This document shows, in pieces, positions 57,145-64,000 of a stretch of 64,000 nucleotides of DNA. Source of the DNA: Cryptomeria japonica (Eukaryota > Streptophyta > Pinopsida > Cupressales > Cupressaceae); NCBI RefSeq assembly GCF_030272615.1, contig NC_081412.1, forward strand, positions 479,351,157 through 479,415,156, read 5' to 3'. Both the position numbers and the translations under genes were made by a program. Position 1 is the stretch's first letter, and every line of letters begins with the position of its first letter. Below the pieces are notes generated by a model. The model was not told the origin of the DNA and did not search any database. It saw only the letters and a list, made by a program, of their open reading frames with translations.

Positions 57145-60100
57145 CTACTCAAGTATGCCTGAAGGGTCATCTCTTTTCTTAAGAGTATCTAGTATTGCTT
57201 CATGATCAACAGTAGTCACTATCCATAGCTCTTTGGTCTTCAATTTTACTTGATGCTTCAACAACTTGAGATTTGTAGCTATAATAAGGTGTGAATACAT
57301 TATAATGGTTTTGTGTATCTCATAGCCTTCAAATGCATGTATGCCATTCTTTCTAATCATGTATGTTTGCAACCAAGTTCCCACAACAACAACTAAACTT
57401 GTAGGATATGTGAACCTGTCATCATCTATTACTGGTTGTGTTAGCTTCTATTTTCCCTATACACATCATTCCAACCAATATTTTGATCTCTATACATTCC
57501 CTTGCGGTGCAACAACTGCAAAAACATGTCCTGGTTGTACAAGATCTAATAGACGGTCATACTCAAGTGAACTTTCCATGTCATCGTTTAACAAGGATAT
57601 TGTTTGAGATAAAGGAGTTAGATATTGGGGAACCCACGTATCAACCCACTCACTTAACTCGCACTGATCCCAATCATACCAAACACAACTTTGACAAAAA
57701 AACAAGCCAACACTCATGTCCAAATGGTCCATGTACTTGCATCTGAGCTGAGAAATGAATGCATCTTTGAAGAATCTTTAATTGTTTGACAATCCAATCT
57801 GTCTCCCACTGTTCCCTCCTCAACCAACCAAAAGAATCTGGTCACTGTTGAATCAAGAGTACCTCCATGTGACAATGATGAACTACACCAATCAACAATA
57901 GAACATGCATCAGATAAATTTGCACCTAAAATCCTCAATTGCTCCTTAACTAGAGCTCTCTTCAAACATGCACATGCTCTATCATTCTCCCCCTTCCCAT
58001 GCCCTGCCTCAAAAAAACACCAAATATGAGGTATACGCCTCTCTACATGCATTCTACTCAACCAATAAAACATACGATCATTCTTGAATTGACTCGTACA
58101 GTTATCTGACCATATGATATGTCGATCAATTGCAATATCTTTCTCATGCAAGAACTCAAAAACATTCTCGAAATAATGTTGCACATACTCGGAGGAGTGT
58201 GATCTATCATCACTCATATAAAAATGATACTCCCTGATTATCTTCTTGTCCTCTTCTGTACTATCAGGAGCATGTCTATATGTAATGTGAACAAAAATAG
58301 AAATCTGGATTGAATTGTAGTACTGAGAATGTACCTCATTCTATGGTTGCAATGTATAGTTCTCTACAAAATCAACCACCGATACAATAGTGCCAATCGG
58401 GAAAGCGTTCTTACACATCCTGAACTGTTGATCCAACCACTGAGACCTATAGGTGTGCCTTGCATACTTGTAGAAAATATTTTCCTTAAAATCCAAAATA
58501 AAATTAACAACACTCACTTCTCTTGAGACTAATTTGCATCTAGAACCTTCACCTCCACTCTTCAAAGTATATTTCACTATCTCATATCTTTTTTTCTCAA
58601 CATAATTCTTTCCAAACTCGTGTTTGCTGCCCCCATGAAAACATGAAACAAACATTGACAACCCACCACATTTTGAGCACTTCTCATTAAAACAATCATT
58701 TCTATAGAAATAGAAGTCATCATCTCTAGGGCATAAAAATAGATCTTGCAAGTCTCTTGATGATCTCGGAAATAGCATTGCACCACACTCCTACAACATC
58801 TCATTAGTATGCATCGTAGAATGAATATGGCATAAAAGTTCATGGTACATTGAAAACTCCACATGGTACTTGCAACAACAAGTATTACGAATCTTAAGAG
58901 GAACACAATAAAATGGCTTCAAAGATTCAAAGGCCCTTTGTGATATTTGCAAAGTTGGATGTACTTCACAATTTTTTTTGTACAACATTGTTTGGCTTGA
59001 TCCCAAGAAATGTTTGGGATGCGGTGTGCGATCTCGGTTGCTGATTCTTAATTTCAAAATGTCCTTTACATTGGGTGACACTCTAGAATTAGGGTGCCAA
59101 AATTGTTGAATCTCCTCCTTCACATTGTCAGTCAACTTTATATCAACACGTGGAAGCCTCCCACCAAAATCCCATGTATCTTGTTGAAGTGGATCGTCAA
59201 GTCTTTGTCTTCGTGCAAGTACTCTATCCAAAGTTCTATGGTTTATGTTAAAATCAACACAAGTTTATCTCATTTGATGAGCCTTCCTCAATTGAAGGCT
59301 TACTAAGGAGGTTGTAATCACTCTTCGAGCAGCTCTCGTATCTCTTTCTTTGGTATTCTTTCCAATAGAATTAAGAGCATCAAATAGATTTTTGGCAATA
59401 ATAGAATTTCTCTCCATCTTCTTGTTCATACAAATCTTCAATTTGTTTAGCAATGGTATCATCTTTATCATCTTTAGCAATTGCACAAAGAGTTGGCATT
59501 GCTCGGTCAATGTCTTATTGCTAAAATTTTGGTCGAAAAGTTGTGTAGCCCACAACCGAATGGTTCTTGTTGACCTCTTGCCTTCAAGATTTGCAATAAT
59601 GTTCTCATCAATTTCAAGTAACCATTTTGGGGTTCTTGAAGGTCTTGGATTTGGAATTTGTATTTCATCCATGAGAGGGTCTTCATTTCTAAAGTAATTA
59701 GGTGTTACATATTGTTCACTTGGTTGAGCAATTCCACCTTCAATGTCAAAGTTTTCTACATTTTCACCTCCAATGTCAAAATTTTCCACATGTTCACCTC
59801 CTATGTCAAACTTTTCTATGTTTTCACCTCCAATGTCAAAGAATTTCATATTTACACCAAAATTATGGACACCTTCATTGTCAACTCCCAAATTTTCACT
59901 TTCCATTCTCACGTCATGTTGAGCATTTTCATTATCACTTTCAACATTTTAAACATATTCAAAATTTTCACTTTCAAAATCTACATTTTCATTTTCAATA
60001 ACTTGTTCAACATTTTCAAATTCAATTTCCTCTTCAGTTGAAGTAACATTAGAAATATTTAACATACCTTGTCTTCGCCTCCTATGACCTTCTCTATCTT

Positions 60101-60176
60101 TTTCTCTATACACTTCAATTTGGTCATTTGAAAGTTTTCTTTTGCGTTTAGACTTCCGATGACTACTACTCCCCAT
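57145..60176 (-). pseudogene. DDE-transposase-like protein F, family uncertain
   Basis: ATG 60176 opens MGSSSHRKSKRKRKLSND, a basic start. The minus-strand frame is continuous to 57714 (821 codons) apart from stops at 59949, 59265, 58791 and 58341, then a frameshift carries it through 57732-57490 and 57384-57145. Order: an acidic region with repeated FDIGGENVENFDI units (59840-59745); a region with KWLLEIDENI; a Cys/His-rich part (NTCCCKYHVEF near 58870; CFNEKCSKCGG near 58690); then a likely catalytic core with HIIWSDNCTSQFKN near 58120-58080 and WCFFEAGHGKGENDRA near 58025-57980. The D in WSDN and the E in GKGEND would be candidate metal-binding residues. I know this motif pair only from uncharacterised transposase-like proteins of plants and animals. 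Confidence 0.55.
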
Positions 60177-60524
60177 TTACCTCCACAATGATGCTCCTAA
60201 ATGATTGAAAATGTAAGATTTGACTTTAAGAATCTCTCAAAAGCACAAATTTGTCTCAACCTGTCTGAAAACCTGTGATCATCGACAAAAAACAGAATGT
60301 GAAGAATGTGGGCCGTTGGAATCCACAAAATGGCCCACAAGACTCTTTTTTATTTACAAAAATCGGATATCGAATTAGATCGGATATTCGATTTTAATGT
60401 ATAAATTTGTGGTCCCAAAAATGTTTCTCATTACTGCTTTTTTTTTACTGTTGCCACAATAATGGTAGTGACAGAAATCGAATATCCGATAAAATTTGAT
60501 ATCCTCTTTTATTACTCATATTTT
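60177..60524 (-). other. Upstream region of F with GATATC palindromes
   Basis: Non-coding. AATCGGATATCGAATT near 60360, ATCGGATATTCGATT near 60383 and ATCGAATATCCGAT near 60478 are close to the palindrome at 34535. Their position upstream of the transposase-like frame fits sub-terminal repeats of a DNA transposon. Confidence 0.45.
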
Positions 60525-60689
60525 AGAGAGAGAGATTATGGGAGAGGGAGAGAGAGAGGGGGAGAGGCAGAGAGGGGGGAGAGATAGAGAGAGACAAAGA
60601 TAGAGAGAGACAAAGATAGAGAGAGATAGAGAGATAGAGAATAGGGGAGGGGGAGAGAGAGAGATTAGGGGAGAGGGGGAGAGAGGGGG

Positions 60690-60737
<48 letters not shown>
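60525..60737. repeat. GA-rich microsatellite
   Basis: Long run of (GA)n and GGGGAGAG variants, ending in an uninterrupted (GA) run at 60700-60736 directly against the 90 bp satellite. Coding potential on the minus strand is only Ser-Leu repeats. Confidence 0.95.
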
Positions 60738-60738
<1 letters not shown>

Positions 60739-63700
60739 GACCCAATATGGTGTCATAAGGGGTCATATGTTGTCCCTAGGGGTCATATGGTGTCCCATGA
60801 CCCCTTAGGACACGATATGACCCATAACAACACAATTTGGTGTCTTAAGGGGTCATATGGTGTCCTAAGGGATCGTAGGACACAATATGACCCCTAAGGA
60901 CAAAATATGAGCCATAACGACACAATTTGGTGTCTTAAGGGGTCATATGGTGTCCTAAGTGGTCGTAGGACACAATATGACCCCTTAGGACACAATATGA
61001 ACCATAATGACAAAATTTGGTTTCTTAAGGGGTCATATGGTGTCCTAAGGGGTCATAGGACACAATATGAACCCTTAGGACACCATAGGACCTATAACGA
61101 CCCAAAATGGTGTCATAAGGGGTCGTATGTTGTCCTTAGGGGTCATATGGTGTCCAATGACCCCTTAAGACACAATATGAACCATAACAACACAATTTGG
61201 TGTCTTAAGGCGTCATATGGTGTTCTAAGGGGTTGTAGGACACAATATGACCCCTATGGACACCATATGACACATAGCGACTCAATATGGTGTAATAAGG
61301 GGTTGTATATTTTCCTTAGGGGTCATATGGTGTCCCATGACCCCATAGGACACAATATGACCCATAATGACACAATTTGGTGTCTTAAGGGGTCATATGG
61401 TGTCCTAAGGGGTTGTATGAAACAATATGACCCCTTAGGACACCATATGACCCCTAACGACATAATTTGGTGTCTTAAGGGGTTATATGGTGTCCTAAAG
61501 GGTTGTAGGACATAATATGACCCCTTAAGACACCATAGGACCCATAACGACCCAATATGGTGTCATAAGGGGTCGTATATTGTCCTTAGGGGTCATATGG
61601 TGTCCCATGACCCATTAGAACACCATATGACCCCTACCAACACAATTTAGTGTCTTAAGGGGTCATATGGTGTCCTAAGGAGTCGCAGGACACAATATGA
61701 CCCTTTAGGACACCATATGACCCCTAACGACACAATTTGGTGTCTTAAGCGGTCATATGGTCTCCTAAGGGGCCGCATGACACAATATGACCCCTTAGGA
61801 CACTATATGACCCCTAACAACACAATTTGGTATCTTAAGTAGTCACATGGTGTCCTAAGGGGTCGTAGGACACAATATGACCCCTTAGGACATCATAGGA
61901 CCCATAACGACCCAATATGGTCTCGTAAGGGGTCGTATGTTGTCCTTAGGGGTCATATGGTGTCCCATGACCCATTAGGACACCATATGACCCCTAACGA
62001 CATAATTTGATTTCTTTAGGGGTCGTAGGACACAATATGACCCCTTAGGACACCATAGGACCCATAAAAACCCAATATGATGTCATAAGGGGTCATATGT
62101 TGTCATCAGGGGTCATATGGTGTCCCATGACCCATTAGAACACCATATGACCTCTTAAGACACCAAATTATGTCGTTAGGGGTCATATGGTGTTCTAATG
62201 GGTCGTAGGACACAATATGACCCCTTAGAACACCATATGACCCCCAACAACACAATTTGGTGTCTTAAGGGGTCATATGGTGTCCTAAGGGGTCGTAGGA
62301 CATAATATGACCCCTTAGGACACCATAGGACCCATAATGACCCAATATGGTGTCATAAGGAGTTGTATGTTGTCCTTAGGGGTCATATGGTGTCCCATGA
62401 CCCATTAGAACACCATATGAATCCTAACGACATAATATGGTGTCTTAAGGGGTCATATGGTGTCCTAAGGGGTCGTAGGACACAACATGACCCCTTAGGA
62501 CACCATAGGACCCATAACAACCCAATATATTGTCATAAGGGGTCATATGTTGTCCTTAGGGGTCATATGGTGTCCCATGACCCCTTAGGATACAATATGA
62601 CCCATAACGACCCAATATGGTGTCATAACGGGTCATGTGCTGTCATTAGGGGTCATATGGTATCCCATGATCCTTTAGAATACAATATGACCCATAATGA
62701 CAAATTTTGGTGTCTTAAGGGGTCATATGGTGTCTGAAAGGGTTGTAGGACACAATATGACCCCTTAGGACACCATATGACTCATAACAACCCAATATGG
62801 TATCATAAGGGGTTGTATGTTGTCCTTAGGGGTGATATGGTGTCCTATGACCCCTTAGGACATAATATGACCCATAACAACATATTTTGGTGTCTTACGA
62901 GGTCATATGGTGTTCTAAGGCATTGTAGGACATAATATAACCCTTTACGACACCATAGGACCCATAACGACCCAATATGGTGTCCTAAGGGGTCGTAGGA
63001 CACAATATGACCCCTTAGGACAACATATAACTCATAACAACCCAATAAGTGTCATAAGGGGTCGTATCTTGTTCTTAGGGGTCATATGGTGTCCCATGAC
63101 CTCTTAGGACAAAATATGACCCATAATGATACAATTTGGTCTCTTAAGGGGTCATATGGTGTCCTAAGGGATTTTATGGCACAATATGACCCCTTGGGAT
63201 ACCCTAGGACCCATAATAAGGGGTCATATGGTGTCCTAAGGGGTCATAGGACACAATATGACCCCTTAGGACACTATAGGATCCATAATGACCCAATATA
63301 ATGTCATAAGGGGTCGTATGTTGTCCTTGGGGGTCATATGGTGTCCCATAACTCCTTAAGAAACAATATGACCCCTTAAGACAAAATATGACCCCTTAGG
63401 AAACAATATGACCCATAACGACCCAATATGGTGTCATAAGGGGTCATATGGTGTCCCATGACCCCTTAGGACACAATATGACCCATAGCAATAAAATTTG
63501 GTGTCTTAAGGGGTCATATGGTGTCCTAAGGGGTCGTAGGACACAATATGACCCCTTAGGACACCATAGGACCCGTAACGATCCAATATGGTGTCATAAG
63601 GGGTCGTATGTTATCCTCAAGGGGTATATGGTGCCCCGTGACCCATTAGGACATCATGTGACCCCTAACGACACAATTTGGTGTCTTAAGGGGTCGTATG

Positions 63701-64000
63701 GTCTCCTCAAGAGTCATAGGATACAATATGACCCCTTAGCACACCATATGACCCCTAACGACATAATTTGGTGTCTTAAGGGGTCATATGGTGTCCTAAG
63801 GGGTCGTAGGACACAATGTGACCCCTTAGGACACCATATGACCCCTAATGACACAATTTAGTGTCTTAAGGGGTCATATGGTGTCCTAAGAGGTCATAGG
63901 ACACAATATGACCCCTTAGGACACCATATGACCCATAACAATACAATTTGGTGTCTTAAGGGGTCATATGGTGTCCTAAGGGGTCATAGGACATAATATG
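60738..64000. repeat. 90 bp hairpin satellite, at least 35 units, runs off the window
   Basis: Period is 90 bases (ACACAATTTGGTGTC near 60828, 60918, 61188, 61368 ...). Each unit holds an inverted repeat: for example 63780-63805 (GGGGTCATATGGTGTCCTAA..) is perfectly complementary to 63820-63845, with a 14-base loop. A second unit type reads CCAATATGGTGTCATAAGG and is interspersed, giving a higher-order pattern. Because 90 is divisible by 3, long open frames appear on both strands (60907-61515, 62363-62737, 63448-63861); they encode only the repeat and should not be taken as genes. About 3.3 kb seen, with a few units partly deleted (for example near 63200). Confidence 0.93.

Noticed and set aside
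57341-57746. Plus-strand open frames opposite the F transposase
   Set aside because: They overlap the stronger minus-strand frame and show no motif.
60907-63861. Long open frames (for example 202 codons) with a repeating ~30-residue peptide
   Set aside because: They are a by-product of a 90-base satellite whose period is divisible by three; both strands are open and there is no start or codon signal.

Overview
This 64 kb window looks like intergenic, transposon-dominated DNA from a large plant genome. I found no complete ordinary host gene. Supporting signs are Ty1/copia elements with plant-type initiator-tRNA-Met primer sites, a Ty3-type gag/protease remnant, nested insertions with perfect target duplications, satellites, and degraded fragments of plant genes (pentatricopeptide repeats and a probable METTL16/FIO1-like methyltransferase). 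The bulk of old, stop-riddled elements and the style of the PPR units suggest a gymnosperm, perhaps a conifer. That is inference, not proof.

Layout. 1-6300: minus-strand Ty3-type element with broken gag and protease-like frames, no reverse transcriptase seen, and an LTR edge at about 6300. 6600-8719: remnant of a LINE-like DUF4283/zinc-knuckle ORF, split by a minus-strand copia-type solo LTR (7100-8248). 8720-25457: copia element A, with LTRs 8720-10224 and 23733-25457 and target duplication GTTGG. Its reverse transcriptase is cut by a younger copia element B (14799-22556; LTRs 14799-16313 and 21017-22556; target duplication AGTAC). 26671-28195: a second LINE-like ORF1 remnant. 28196-34169: a head-to-tail non-autonomous LTR complex, D (LTR, internal, LTR, internal). 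Each internal part encodes the same unrecognised ~358-codon protein, and one LTR carries a ~970 bp terminal-inverted-repeat insertion. 34850-35976: a set of six putative exons joined by phase-0 GT-AG introns in an open frame. 36300-37400: an array of about 15 short palindromes centred on TTTAAA. 37525-44610: an unrecognised two-ORF element, E, whose halves are separated by 3.4 kb holding a METTL16-like fragment and PPR-like units. 45640-55886: a short AT-rich tandem repeat, then a ~358 bp satellite of about seven units, interrupted by copia element C on the minus strand (47529-55200; same family as B). 57145-60176: minus-strand ORF of an unusual DDE-transposase-like protein, F. 60525-60735: GA microsatellite. 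60738-64000: a 90 bp hairpin satellite that runs off the window.

How the parts relate. Most of this is layered insertion: a LINE-like sequence was hit by a solo LTR and by A, and A was then hit by B. B and C are sister copies, 25 kb apart and in opposite orientation. A, B, C, D and the solo LTR have different bodies but share a similar 3' LTR module, consistent with related copia lineages. Nearly all coding frames carry stops or frameshifts. The least broken are element B's pol, the D proteins, F, and the spliced frame at 34.85-35.98 kb.
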